From CAZIVP01 sp964542915 (lineage in GTDB: Bacteria; Calditrichota; Calditrichia; Calditrichales; Calditrichaceae): a stretch of DNA of 64,000 nucleotides. The position numbers were made by a program, and so were the translations under genes. Under the pieces are notes generated by a model. The model was not told the origin of the DNA, did no database searches, and saw only the letters and a program-made list of their open reading frames with translations. Shown here one piece after another: positions 9,126 through 16,688 of the stretch (positions within the stretch are counted from its first letter, which is position 1; each line of letters begins with the position of its first letter). The stretch spans positions 248,001 to 312,000 of the forward strand of contig CAZIVP010000002.1 in the NCBI GenBank assembly GCA_964542915.1, given 5' to 3'.

Positions 9126-10104
9126 CCGCCCAGTTCCGGGTAAACTGTTCGTAAATGGATTTATGGTTGTCCGTTAAAGACAGTATTTTCATAATTTTAA
9201 CATAGGCCGCCTCAAGGGTTATTTCTCCCAATTCGGCGACGCCTTTTTGCAATGCCTTTTTTCCGCTTTCATACACATTTAAATCGGTCGAGCCGTGATT
9301 GCACTGACTTCCGATGAACACGGCCTTCTCTCTTTGCAGTGCTTTGTCTATAAACGGAAACCAATCGGGTTTGGTTTCCGGTAAGGTCCCCGCTCCGTAT
9401 GCGATTAAAATGAATGCTTTAAAATCGCCTTCCAGGATACGTTCGAAGTGGATAGGTTTCAGGGACGGCAATATGTTAATCAATGCCACGGATGGTTTAA
9501 AATCTTTGACAACCTTTAAGCGTCTTTGCGAGGGATATATAAAAGCGTTATTAAGTTTGATGCGAACGCCAATTTTTCCAATTGCCGGGTAATTCGGGGA
9601 ATCGAAAGCTTCATAACTGGAAATGCTGATTTTTTTAGCGCGGTTACCGCGCAGGATCGACTGCCCGAATACAATAACGACCTCCGGAATTTCCATCGTA
9701 GCCAGCTCAATTGCGTCGACCAAGTTCGATCGGGCATCATTACGTAGTTGTGAAAGCGGCCGCTGCGAACCGGTTAAAATGACAGGCTTTTCAAGTTGCA
9801 GAAGCGAAAACGAAAGTGCTGCAGCCGTATATACCATGGTATCCGTACCATGAATAATAACAAAGCCGTCGTATTGATGGTAATTCTCATAGACAAGGTC
9901 AATTAAATAATTCCATTGCACAATACCAATGTTCGAACTGTCCAGGTTAAATGGAATGTTTACATCAATATTGGCTATTTTTTCAATTTCCGGAACGTGT
10001 GTCAACAATTGATTCTGTAAATTCCCGGGCGCTAAAATCTCGTCGGGCTCGGTGGGTACCATACCGAATGTTCCTCCCGTATGGATCACCAAAATATTTT
10101 TCAT
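9115..10104 (-). CDS. ansA: L-asparaginase, cytoplasmic (type I-like)
   Basis: Hydrolyses asparagine to aspartate and ammonia. The start reads MKNILVIHTGGTFGM, placing the nucleophilic Thr12 in the family-typical TGGT motif. The second signature HGTDTMVYTA carries the other catalytic Thr-Asp pair. There is no signal peptide, which points to the cytoplasmic AnsA-like branch. The product is 329 aa, close to normal. The frame is open 12 codons further upstream (to 10140), but GGAG lies 8 bases before the ATG at 10104, and the extra residues are not family-like. It is the first gene of the overlapping asparaginase/deacetylase/unknown/efp group, and the ppdK terminator separates it from ppdK. Confidence 0.93.
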   Translation of the reverse strand: MKNILVIHTGGTFGMVPTEPDEILAPGNLQNQLLTHVPEIEKIANIDVNIPFNLDSSNIGIVQWNYLIDLVYENYHQYDGFVIIHGTDTMVYTAAALSFSLLQLEKPVILTGSQRPLSQLRNDARSNLVDAIELATMEIPEVVIVFGQSILRGNRAKKISISSYEAFDSPNYPAIGKIGVRIKLNNAFIYPSQRRLKVVKDFKPSVALINILPSLKPIHFERILEGDFKAFILIAYGAGTLPETKPDWFPFIDKALQREKAVFIGSQCNHGSTDLNVYESGKKALQKGVAELGEITLEAAYVKIMKILSLTDNHKSIYEQFTRNWAGEF

Positions 10105-10194
10105 TTCATCGTCTCCGGAAGGGGTTCTATATTTCTTCAAATCGTTTCGTGCAATATATCACAGCGCACATTTCATCCCAGAACTATTCTATGC

Positions 10195-10255
10195 AAAAAA
10201 AATGAGGAAATTTTCGGGTGGAGAATAACTTTTTCTCACACCCGGAAGTTTCCTC
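10195..10255 (-). terminator. Intrinsic terminator of ppdK
   Basis: On the minus strand GAGGAAA (10255-10249) pairs with TTTCCTC (10210-10204). Inside this, CGGGTG pairs with CACCCG and GAGAA with TTCTC around a 7-base loop. The stem is followed by one A and then eight T (10202-10195), a textbook Rho-independent terminator. A second hairpin lies closer to the ppdK stop at 10266-10293 (AAGCCAT/ATGGCTT plus CGC/GCG). Its T run is on the plus strand (10292-10297), where no gene reads into it. Confidence 0.85.
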
Positions 10256-10303
10256 GACGAAATCCAAGCCATTCGCTGTTCGGCGGATGGCTTTTTTGTT
10301 TGG

Positions 10304-12991
10304 TTACGATTGATTTCTCTTTTCACGAATCGCTTCTTGAGCTGCAGCCAATCGTGCAATCGGCACCCGGTAGGGCGAACAGCTTACATAGTCCATACCA
10401 ACCCGATGACAGAAACCGACCGAAGCCGGATCGCCTCCGTGTTCACCGCAAATACCAACTTTTAAATCTTTACTGGTTTCTCGTCCGCGTTGCACACCCA
10501 TTTCAACCAATTGACCGACACCGCTTTGATCCAGCGTCTGGAACGGATCGGAAGGCAAGATATCACTTTCGTAATATTCATTCAGGAATTTACCGGCATC
10601 ATCACGGCTGTAACCATAAGTCAGCTGCGTTAAATCATTTGTACCAAAAGAGAAGAATTCCGCCTCTTCAGCAATTTCATGGGCCGTTAATGCGGCGCGG
10701 GGGATTTCGATCATAGTGCCAACCAGATAGTTCACCTTCACCCCCATCTCTTCCTGAACTTTTTCGGCGACATTTTTGACCACTGCCTTCTGATTGGCAA
10801 GCTCTTCTTTGGTTCCGACCAGCGGAATCATGATTTCCGGAAAGACTTTGGTACCTTCCTTTGTCAACTTGCAAGCTGCTTCCATGATGGCCCGTGCCTG
10901 CATTTCTGTAATTTCGGGATACGTAATACCCAATCGGCAACCGCGATGGCCGAGCATGGGATTGAATTCGTGCAACGCATCGACGCTCTCTTTAACCTTT
11001 TCCACCGACACGCCCAGATTACTGGCCATTTCTTTCTGGCTTGCTTCATCGTGGGGTAAAAACTCATGAAGCGGTGGATCGAGCGTACGTACGGTTACCG
11101 GTAAATCGTGCATCGCCTTGAAAATACCGTAAAAATCATCCCGTTGATAGGGCAATAGTTTCTCCAGAGCTTTGCGGCGACCTTCTTCGTTTTCCGCCAG
11201 AATCATTTCACGAACGGCTGTAATGCGGTCGCCTTCGAAAAACATGTGTTCCGTACGGCAAAGTCCGATGCCCTGGGCGCCAAAATTACGGGCCACGCCG
11301 GCATCCTTGGGCGTATCAGCGTTGGTGCGCACACGTAGTTTGCGAAATACATCGGCCCATTCCATTAATTTACCGAAAGTACCGGATAGTTCGGGATCGA
11401 TAGTCGGTACCTTGCCTTCGATAACTTCACCGGTGGAACCGTCCATTGAAATCCAATCGCCTTCATTGTATGCTTTGCCTTTTACGGTCATAGTTTTGGC
11501 CTTATAATTAATGACCAGATCACCACAACCGGCCACACAACACTTACCCATGCCCCGTGCGACCACGGCAGCATGAGAGGTCATTCCGCCGCGTGCGGTC
11601 AAAATACCTTTGGCTACATTCATACCGCCTATATCTTCCGGAGATGTTTCAATCCGAACCAGAATCACCTGCTCGCCTTTAGCGACCCATTCTTCGGCAT
11701 CATCGGCATGAAAGACGATGCGTCCGGTAGCGGCGCCCGGCGAAGCCGGCAAACCCTTGGCGATTGTATTTTTCTCCGCTTTGGGATCGAACGTTGGATG
11801 TAGAAGTTGATCGATCTGATTGGGTTCGACACGCATTACGGCTTCTTCTTTGTCGATCAAACCTTCCTCAACCATTTCCACAGCAATACGGACAGCAGCA
11901 GCGGCAGTACGTTTCCCGGTACGTGTTTGCAGCATCCAGAGGCGACCATTCTGGATGGTAAATTCGATATCCTGCATTTCTTTATAATGCTTTTCCAGTT
12001 TCTGGTAAACGTCCACCAATTCGTTATAAGCTTTCGGCATGAGTTCTTCGAGCGATTGCTGGCTCTCATCCGTTTTACGGCGCTTACGAATTGGTTGTGG
12101 GGTACGGATACCGGCGACCACATCTTCGCCCTGAGCGTTAATAAGATATTCGCCATAAAAAACTTTTTCACCGGTAGCCGGATCACGCGTAAATGCCACG
12201 CCGGTGGCGCAGTCATCACCCATATTTCCGAATACCATGGATTGGACGTTTACGGCCGTGCCCCAATCGGAGGGTATATCATGCAACTTGCGATATTTGA
12301 GTGCACGGGGATTATTCCACGAATCAAAAACAGCGTTGATGGAGCCCCATAGCTGTTCCCAGGGATCCGTTGGAAAGTCTTTGCCGGTTTTATTTTTAAT
12401 TTCATCTTTAAAGAGTTGTACCAATTCTTTTAAATCTTCAGCCGTAAGATCCGTATCCAATTCCACTCCGCGTTTCTCTTTTACCTTTTCGATGATAACC
12501 TCAAACGGGTCTTCGGCTTCTTTGCTCTCCGGTTTCAGACCCATAACCACATCACCGTACATCTGAACGAAACGACGGTAGGAGTCCCAACCGAAACGCT
12601 CATTATCGGTTTTCTTGATCAAGCCCTGAACCGTTTCATCATTGAGACCGAGATTGAGGACCGTATCCATCATACCGGGCATGGAAGCGGGCGCTCCAGA
12701 ACGCACCGATACCAGCAATGGATTATCGGTGTCGCCAAACTTGGCGCCCATGATATCTTCAATATGGTTAACGCCGTCTTCTACTTGTTTAATAACCTCA
12801 TCTTCGTACTGCCCTCTATTTTCATAATAAGCCTTGCAGACTTCCGTTGAGATTGTGAATCCCGCAGGTACGGGAGCACCAAGATTAGACATTTCAGCCA
12901 AATTGGCGCCTTTGCCGCCCAGCAACACCTTCATTTTGGCGTTACCATCGGCCTTTCCGGCGCCAAACCTGTAAACATGTTGTTTTGCCAT
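10304..12991 (-). CDS. ppdK: Pyruvate, phosphate dikinase
   Basis: 895-aa enzyme interconverting pyruvate + ATP + Pi and phosphoenolpyruvate + AMP + PPi, a link between glycolysis and gluconeogenesis. Domain order is normal: ATP-grasp nucleotide domain starting with LLGGKGANLAEM; swivelling phosphohistidine domain with GGMTSHAAVVARGMGK (catalytic His473); and C-terminal PEP/pyruvate TIM barrel with SFGTNDLTQLTYGYSRDD and GICGEHGGDP (catalytic Cys in CGEHGG). The length matches the bacterial enzyme. The ATG is preceded by GGAGG at good spacing. It is a single-gene unit with its own promoter and terminator, divergent from the iron regulator. Confidence 0.98.
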   Translation of the reverse strand: MAKQHVYRFGAGKADGNAKMKVLLGGKGANLAEMSNLGAPVPAGFTISTEVCKAYYENRGQYEDEVIKQVEDGVNHIEDIMGAKFGDTDNPLLVSVRSGAPASMPGMMDTVLNLGLNDETVQGLIKKTDNERFGWDSYRRFVQMYGDVVMGLKPESKEAEDPFEVIIEKVKEKRGVELDTDLTAEDLKELVQLFKDEIKNKTGKDFPTDPWEQLWGSINAVFDSWNNPRALKYRKLHDIPSDWGTAVNVQSMVFGNMGDDCATGVAFTRDPATGEKVFYGEYLINAQGEDVVAGIRTPQPIRKRRKTDESQQSLEELMPKAYNELVDVYQKLEKHYKEMQDIEFTIQNGRLWMLQTRTGKRTAAAAVRIAVEMVEEGLIDKEEAVMRVEPNQIDQLLHPTFDPKAEKNTIAKGLPASPGAATGRIVFHADDAEEWVAKGEQVILVRIETSPEDIGGMNVAKGILTARGGMTSHAAVVARGMGKCCVAGCGDLVINYKAKTMTVKGKAYNEGDWISMDGSTGEVIEGKVPTIDPELSGTFGKLMEWADVFRKLRVRTNADTPKDAGVARNFGAQGIGLCRTEHMFFEGDRITAVREMILAENEEGRRKALEKLLPYQRDDFYGIFKAMHDLPVTVRTLDPPLHEFLPHDEASQKEMASNLGVSVEKVKESVDALHEFNPMLGHRGCRLGITYPEITEMQARAIMEAACKLTKEGTKVFPEIMIPLVGTKEELANQKAVVKNVAEKVQEEMGVKVNYLVGTMIEIPRAALTAHEIAEEAEFFSFGTNDLTQLTYGYSRDDAGKFLNEYYESDILPSDPFQTLDQSGVGQLVEMGVQRGRETSKDLKVGICGEHGGDPASVGFCHRVGMDYVSCSPYRVPIARLAAAQEAIREKRNQS

Positions 12992-13071
12992 ACTAACCTC
13001 CGCTTGAACGCTTTTCTGTCATTTATTTCCGATTGATTTTACAACGTCTCAATAAAAATTTTGAGCAAATT

Positions 13072-13100
13072 AATTTAACGGCGGGCTTTTACTAAGTCAA
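13072..13100 (-). promoter_or_regulatory. Candidate ppdK promoter
   Basis: Minus strand TTGACT (13100-13095), 17-base spacer, TAAATT (13077-13072). Spacing and sequence are close to the sigma-70 consensus. It lies about 80 bases upstream of the ppdK ATG and diverges from the dtxR-type gene promoter about 50 bases away. Confidence 0.5.
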
Positions 13101-13150
13101 ATCCTTTACCTTTTACTTGATCTTTTTTTCACAAAATTATTGAAACCTGG

Positions 13151-13179
13151 TTGACATTATTGCAGGGACATTGTATATT
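13151..13179 (+). promoter_or_regulatory. Promoter of the iron regulator/feoAB operon
   Basis: TTGACA (13151-13156), exactly 17 bases, TATATT (13174-13179). The -35 is a perfect consensus. The -10 region continues as TATATTTG, which also fits the Bacteroidota-type TAnnTTTG element. Transcription would begin near 13186, inside the first of two palindromes, an arrangement typical of a repressor-controlled promoter. Confidence 0.7.
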
Positions 13180-13183
13180 TGAA

Positions 13184-13203
13184 ATGTTTTACATATAAAA
13201 CAT
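13184..13203. promoter_or_regulatory. Candidate operator 1 (DtxR-family autoregulatory palindrome)
   Basis: Inverted repeat ATGTTTTA - CATA - TAAAACAT: 8-base perfect arms, 9 of 10 base pairs symmetric over 20 bases. It begins 4 bases after the -10 box and covers the expected transcription start, directly upstream of the metalloregulator gene. Size and symmetry suit a DtxR/MntR-type dimer site, but the sequence is not the classical DtxR box. Confidence 0.5.
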
Positions 13204-13204
13204 C

Positions 13205-13217
13205 TGTAACCGTTACA
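13205..13217. promoter_or_regulatory. Candidate operator 2
   Basis: Perfect inverted repeat TGTAAC - C - GTTACA, one base after operator 1 and 26 bases before the regulator's ATG. Tandem with operator 1 it may be a second regulator site, or a hairpin in the leader. Confidence 0.4.
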
Positions 13218-13243
13218 TAATTTGGATTAATGTGTATTGACGT

Positions 13244-13681
13244 ATGGAATACTGGAAAGAATTTGAGCGAAACCCAACAACACACAGCGCCGCTCACCAT
13301 TTGATGGCGATCCATGATCTCATAAGCGACATGGGCTATGCTAGAGTGAGCGATGTAGCTCGCCTCTTAAATATTTCCAGAGGCAGCGCTTCACTCACCC
13401 TTAAGTCTCTGAAACATAAGGGGCTTGTGGGCGAGGATGAAAACCGCTTTCTGCACTTAACCGCAAAATCACGAAAAATGGTCGATTTTATTAAGCATAC
13501 CCGTTCCACGACGATCCGTTTTCTCACCGAGGTATTGGGGGTCACTCAGGAACAGGCCTCGATCGATGCTTGCAAAATCGAACATCTTCTGAGCAAGCAA
13601 ACGATGCATCATTTGGAAAACTATCTGGATTGCCTGGAAAAGCATAATAAGACCTTTCAATGCGGCCCGCAGGATGAATAA
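13244..13681 (+). CDS. DtxR/MntR-family metal-dependent transcriptional regulator
   Basis: 145-aa winged-helix metalloregulator lacking the C-terminal SH3-like domain, so MntR-like in length. The helix-turn-helix is at residues about 35-58 (VSDVARLLNISRGSASLTLK). The dimerisation/metal helix reads DACKIEH with Cys110, Glu113 and His114, the C-x-x-E-H arrangement of the iron sensors DtxR/IdeR; MntR has Glu in place of the Cys. That, and the feoAB genes 48 bases downstream, point to Fe(II) sensing, an inference. The ATG has only a weak ribosome site. Likely autoregulated through the palindromes upstream. A C-terminal CGP tail is of unknown meaning. Confidence 0.88.
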   Translation: MEYWKEFERNPTTHSAAHHLMAIHDLISDMGYARVSDVARLLNISRGSASLTLKSLKHKGLVGEDENRFLHLTAKSRKMVDFIKHTRSTTIRFLTEVLGVTQEQASIDACKIEHLLSKQTMHHLENYLDCLEKHNKTFQCGPQDE

Positions 13682-13728
13682 GGATAATATGATCGGAAAT
13701 CCAAAACAATCAAAGTAAGGACGATTAA

Positions 13729-14046
13729 ATGGAATTACACACATTAAACGCTGATGCCATTTTAGATAAAGATGAAGTACGTGCCTACAGGGAAGCCTGG
13801 TTGGCTGACCTGAAACCGGGCGACGAAGCGACGATCCAGGATATCGATCATTCTATCGAAGGTCAGGATCGGCTCAGGGAGATGGGCCTCAATAACGGCG
13901 TCGTCCTGCGCGTTATCAAATTTGCCCCTCTCGGTGATCCCATGGAAATAAAGGTGCGCGGTTATTACTTGTCCATACGTAAAGCAACCGCCCGTCGCAT
14001 ACGTGTGAGGATTCGAAAGAGGGGTGAAGCAGGTGAAAACCAATAA
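13729..14046 (+). CDS. feoA: FeoA family ferrous iron transport protein
   Basis: 105-aa cytoplasmic SH3-like protein that assists FeoB. The FeoA core begins near residue 25 with LADLKPGDEATIQDI, then the conserved DRLREMGLNNGVVLRV and a glycine-rich end (VRGYYLSIRKATARRI). A 25-residue N-terminal extension precedes the core. AAGGA lies about 6 bases upstream of the ATG. Its last codons overlap feoB by 23 bases, so the two are probably translationally coupled. Confidence 0.93.
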   Translation: MELHTLNADAILDKDEVRAYREAWLADLKPGDEATIQDIDHSIEGQDRLREMGLNNGVVLRVIKFAPLGDPMEIKVRGYYLSIRKATARRIRVRIRKRGEAGENQ

Positions 14047-16186
14047 CCTGCCTAAAACAGAAGCAGTCCTTCCTGATGTTGATACTCCCTGGGTTGCCGT
14101 GGTTGGCAACCCAAATTGTGGCAAAACCGCTCTCTTTAATAAGCTTACCGGCTTGCATCATAAGGTGGGAAACTATCCGGGCATTACGGTTGAGAAAAAG
14201 TCCGGATGGATAAAAGGCAATAAGATTCTGTTGCGGGACATGCCCGGAACATACAGCCTGAACGCTAAGAGTATCGACGAAAAAATCGTTTCGGATATGG
14301 TGCAAAGTTGGCGCAAACCCGAAAACCGCCCACGCGCCGTAATTGTGGTGGTGGATGCCACCAATCTTACCCGTAATATTTATCTTGCTCTTCAGATTCT
14401 TGACTGGGAAGTGCCAACGATTATCGCTTTGAATATGATGGATGAAGCACGCAAACAGGGACTTCAGATCGATGTGGATATGTTAAAAGCACGCCTGAAT
14501 GCCACCGCCGTGGTACCCACTTCCGCCAAATACGGCGAGGGTATTCAGGAAATCATCGATATCATTCGGGATTTACCCGATAACAAGCGCATTCCGGTGG
14601 ACGCGCCGCGACTGCTCGAAATAGAACGTTTTCTCGAACCGCTGGATGCCCTTCGTACCTTTCTTGCACAGCGTAAAGAACAATTGCAACACGACCCGTT
14701 AATCGAGGCGTTACGACTTTTAAGCGAACCCACCTACATCAATTATCTCCTTCCTTATCTGGATTGCGACAGCGTCGAAACATTGAAATTGATATTGGAA
14801 CAGGTTAAAGAGAAATTAAAAGCACGGGATATCCCTTACCATTCGCTTGAACAAGCGTCCCGTTATGCCTTCATCGATGTTTATTTAAATGATGTCGTTC
14901 ACAAAGAAAACGTAACGGTAAAACACATCAGTGAAAAGCTGGATTATGTATTAACCCACCAGATATTCGGTCCCATTGTATTCATAGCCGTACTTACATT
15001 TATATTCAACGCCATTTTCAGCTGGGCAGAATTGCCGATGCAAGCCATCAACCAGGGAATGCAATGGCTCGGAAACACCATGTCCGCCATCATACCGCCC
15101 GGTCATCTTCAGAGCCTCGTGGTGGACGGTATCATATCCGGTGTGGGCAGTATCCTCGTTTTCTTTCCTCAAATCATTCTTCTGGTTTTTTTTCTGAGCT
15201 TACTGGAGGACAGCGGATACATGGCGCGTATGGCATTTATGATGGATCGTATAATGCACAAAATAGGCTTACACGGTCGTTCGGTTCTACCGCTCCTGAG
15301 CGGCTTTGCCTGCGCCATTCCCGCGGTAATGGCCTCACGCACCATTGAAAACTGGCGGGATCGACTCATAACCATATTAATTACGCCCTTGATGAGTTGC
15401 AGCGCTCGGCTGCCGGTTTACACGCTTCTGATCGCGGCATTCATTCCGGATATCACCTTTTTCGGGCTCTTTTCCCTGCAAGGTTTAACCCTGATGGCCA
15501 TTTATTTTCTTGGCATGTTTACAGCAATTTTTGTCGCCGCCCTTTTTAAACGCATTTTCAAGCAGAGACACGCAAATTCTTTGATCATGGAACTGCCGCC
15601 TTATCGTATGCCGCTGTTGCAATCGATCTGGTGGCAGATTTACGATCGCGGTAAAGCATTTTTGGTCAACGCAGGTAGCATCATTCTCGCGATCTCGATC
15701 GTTCTGTGGTTTCTGGCTTCCTTTCCAAAAGCCGGTAATCACGAATCCCTATCGGCCCGGGAACAACTGGAATATAGTTTTGCAGGAAGGATCGGACACG
15801 CCATTGAACCGGTTATTGAACCGCTTGGCTACGACTGGAAAATCGGTGTAGGCCTCGTTACCTCATTTGCAGCCCGTGAAGTGATTGTAAGCACACTTGC
15901 CACCATCTATAACCTGGAAAATGATTCGCCGAAGCAACGTTCGCTTATAGAAGCAATGCAAAACGACCGCGGCCCCGACGGAAAGCCCGTTTTCACGGCG
16001 CTCGTTGCTCTTTCATTGATGGTCTTCTTTGCCTATGCCGCACAATGTATGGCCACATTCGCCATTGTGAAACGTGAAACCAATTCCTGGCGATGGCCTA
16101 TCTTTATGGTGGTCTATATGACATCTTTAGCCTATGTGGCATCTTTAATCGTTTATCAAGGCGGAAAATTGATCGGATTGGGTTAG
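14024..16186 (+). CDS. feoB: Ferrous iron transporter FeoB
   Basis: 720-aa inner-membrane Fe(II) importer with an N-terminal G domain. G1 is GNPNCGKTA (residues 29-37), the switch region follows (YPGITVEKK), G3 is DMPG (72-75), and G4 is NMMDE. A guanine-dissociation-inhibitor-like helical region (to about residue 280) follows. The membrane part holds two Gate domains with about eight or more hydrophobic segments, including the conserved SFGFACAIPA-like stretch (LSGFACAIPAVMASR). The start used is GTG at 14024, preceded by AAGAGG; another GTG three codons on is possible. Essentially full length for the family. Confidence 0.97.
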   Translation: MKQVKTNNLPKTEAVLPDVDTPWVAVVGNPNCGKTALFNKLTGLHHKVGNYPGITVEKKSGWIKGNKILLRDMPGTYSLNAKSIDEKIVSDMVQSWRKPENRPRAVIVVVDATNLTRNIYLALQILDWEVPTIIALNMMDEARKQGLQIDVDMLKARLNATAVVPTSAKYGEGIQEIIDIIRDLPDNKRIPVDAPRLLEIERFLEPLDALRTFLAQRKEQLQHDPLIEALRLLSEPTYINYLLPYLDCDSVETLKLILEQVKEKLKARDIPYHSLEQASRYAFIDVYLNDVVHKENVTVKHISEKLDYVLTHQIFGPIVFIAVLTFIFNAIFSWAELPMQAINQGMQWLGNTMSAIIPPGHLQSLVVDGIISGVGSILVFFPQIILLVFFLSLLEDSGYMARMAFMMDRIMHKIGLHGRSVLPLLSGFACAIPAVMASRTIENWRDRLITILITPLMSCSARLPVYTLLIAAFIPDITFFGLFSLQGLTLMAIYFLGMFTAIFVAALFKRIFKQRHANSLIMELPPYRMPLLQSIWWQIYDRGKAFLVNAGSIILAISIVLWFLASFPKAGNHESLSAREQLEYSFAGRIGHAIEPVIEPLGYDWKIGVGLVTSFAAREVIVSTLATIYNLENDSPKQRSLIEAMQNDRGPDGKPVFTALVALSLMVFFAYAAQCMATFAIVKRETNSWRWPIFMVVYMTSLAYVASLIVYQGGKLIGLG

Positions 16187-16187
16187 T

Positions 16188-16325
16188 ATGTTTGAGAATA
16201 TTATGATTGGTTTAATCGTTAGTATAGCTCTGTATTTTGTTATCCGGCACATGAAGCGCGTTATGACAGTGGGCGAAGGCGGTAAAAAGTGCGCCAATTG
16301 CCCGGTAAACCGCGAACAGAATTGA
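16188..16325 (+). CDS. FeoB-associated Cys-rich membrane peptide
   Basis: A 45-aa open frame beginning one base after the feoB stop. Residues 1-20 form a single hydrophobic membrane segment (MFENIMIGLIVSIALYFVIR). A short basic stretch and a C-terminal CANC (Cys35-x-x-Cys38) motif follow. This architecture matches the small FeoB-associated Cys-rich proteins found after feoB in many anaerobes, which are thought to assist FeoB or handle iron; the exact role is unproven. Position, phase and motif make it a credible gene despite its size. Confidence 0.72.
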   Translation: MFENIMIGLIVSIALYFVIRHMKRVMTVGEGGKKCANCPVNREQN

Positions 16326-16469
16326 TTGCTGTTTCGAACGATATCCCCTGCGTTCAGATACATTACAATATTTTAAGTGCAGAATCTACTGTTAAGTTTT
16401 TAGTATGTATAAATTAACACTTAAACTCCATATAATCGCTATTATATTTGCTTTCCTTGCCGCCGAGGC

Positions 16470-16483
16470 GTGATTTCAATCAC
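16470..16483. promoter_or_regulatory. CRP/FNR-like palindrome
   Basis: GTGATT - TC - AATCAC, perfect 6-base arms. Written as GTGAT-TTCA-ATCAC it has the half-site and 4-base spacing of CRP/FNR-superfamily boxes. It lies about 125 bases upstream of the candidate -10 box of the cluster. Confidence 0.35.
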
Positions 16484-16587
16484 AATGACAAAGGCGCTGG
16501 CTCTTTATATACCAACTATTCAATTTACGATTTGATACTGATTTTTGAGAGTAGGAAGCGGCTATAAAGTAAATTGGATGATAACTC

Positions 16588-16615
16588 TTTTACCGAAACG
16601 TGTTAGCTTTATAAT
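16588..16615 (+). promoter_or_regulatory. Candidate promoter of the regulator/NRPS cluster
   Basis: Perfect TATAAT (16610-16615) with only a weak -35 (TTTACC-like, 16589-16594, spacer 15). A weak -35 is what one expects if an activator such as the downstream AraC-type protein is needed. It would give a leader of about 65-70 bases. Confidence 0.4.
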
Positions 16616-16652
16616 GTTATTTCAGATTAATGTGATTTAAACGCTTCTCGAC

Positions 16653-16669
16653 ACATGGTCCTGCCATGT
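16653..16669 (+). promoter_or_regulatory. Leader hairpin before the AraC-type gene
   Basis: ACATGG - TCCTG - CCATGT, 6-base perfect arms with a 5-base loop, ending 8 bases before the AAGGAGG ribosome site (16678-16684). It may be a leader structure or another protein-binding palindrome. Confidence 0.35.
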
Positions 16670-16688
16670 TGAGTTTCAAGGAGGAATT

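Larger units (their letters stand above)
16326..16688. other. Regulatory intergenic region between feo operon and biosynthetic cluster
   Basis: A 363-base AT-rich stretch without a credible gene. It contains a weak AT-rich inverted repeat with 8-base arms (16372-16379 and 16418-16425, 38-base loop), too loose to call a terminator. It also holds a CRP/FNR-like palindrome (16470-16483), a -10-like TATAAT (16610-16615) and a short hairpin (16653-16669) just before the ribosome site of the AraC-type gene. All cluster genes read away from it, so the main cluster promoter should be here. Confidence 0.6.

Noticed and set aside
10266..10297. Plus-strand intrinsic terminator
   Set aside because: Hairpin with a T run on the plus strand, but no plus-strand gene lies upstream; the stronger hairpin at 10195-10255 explains ppdK termination.
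16372..16425. Terminator of the feo operon
   Set aside because: The TTTAAGTG/CACTTAAA arms are AT-only apart from two G-C pairs and are 38 bases apart, with no T run after them.
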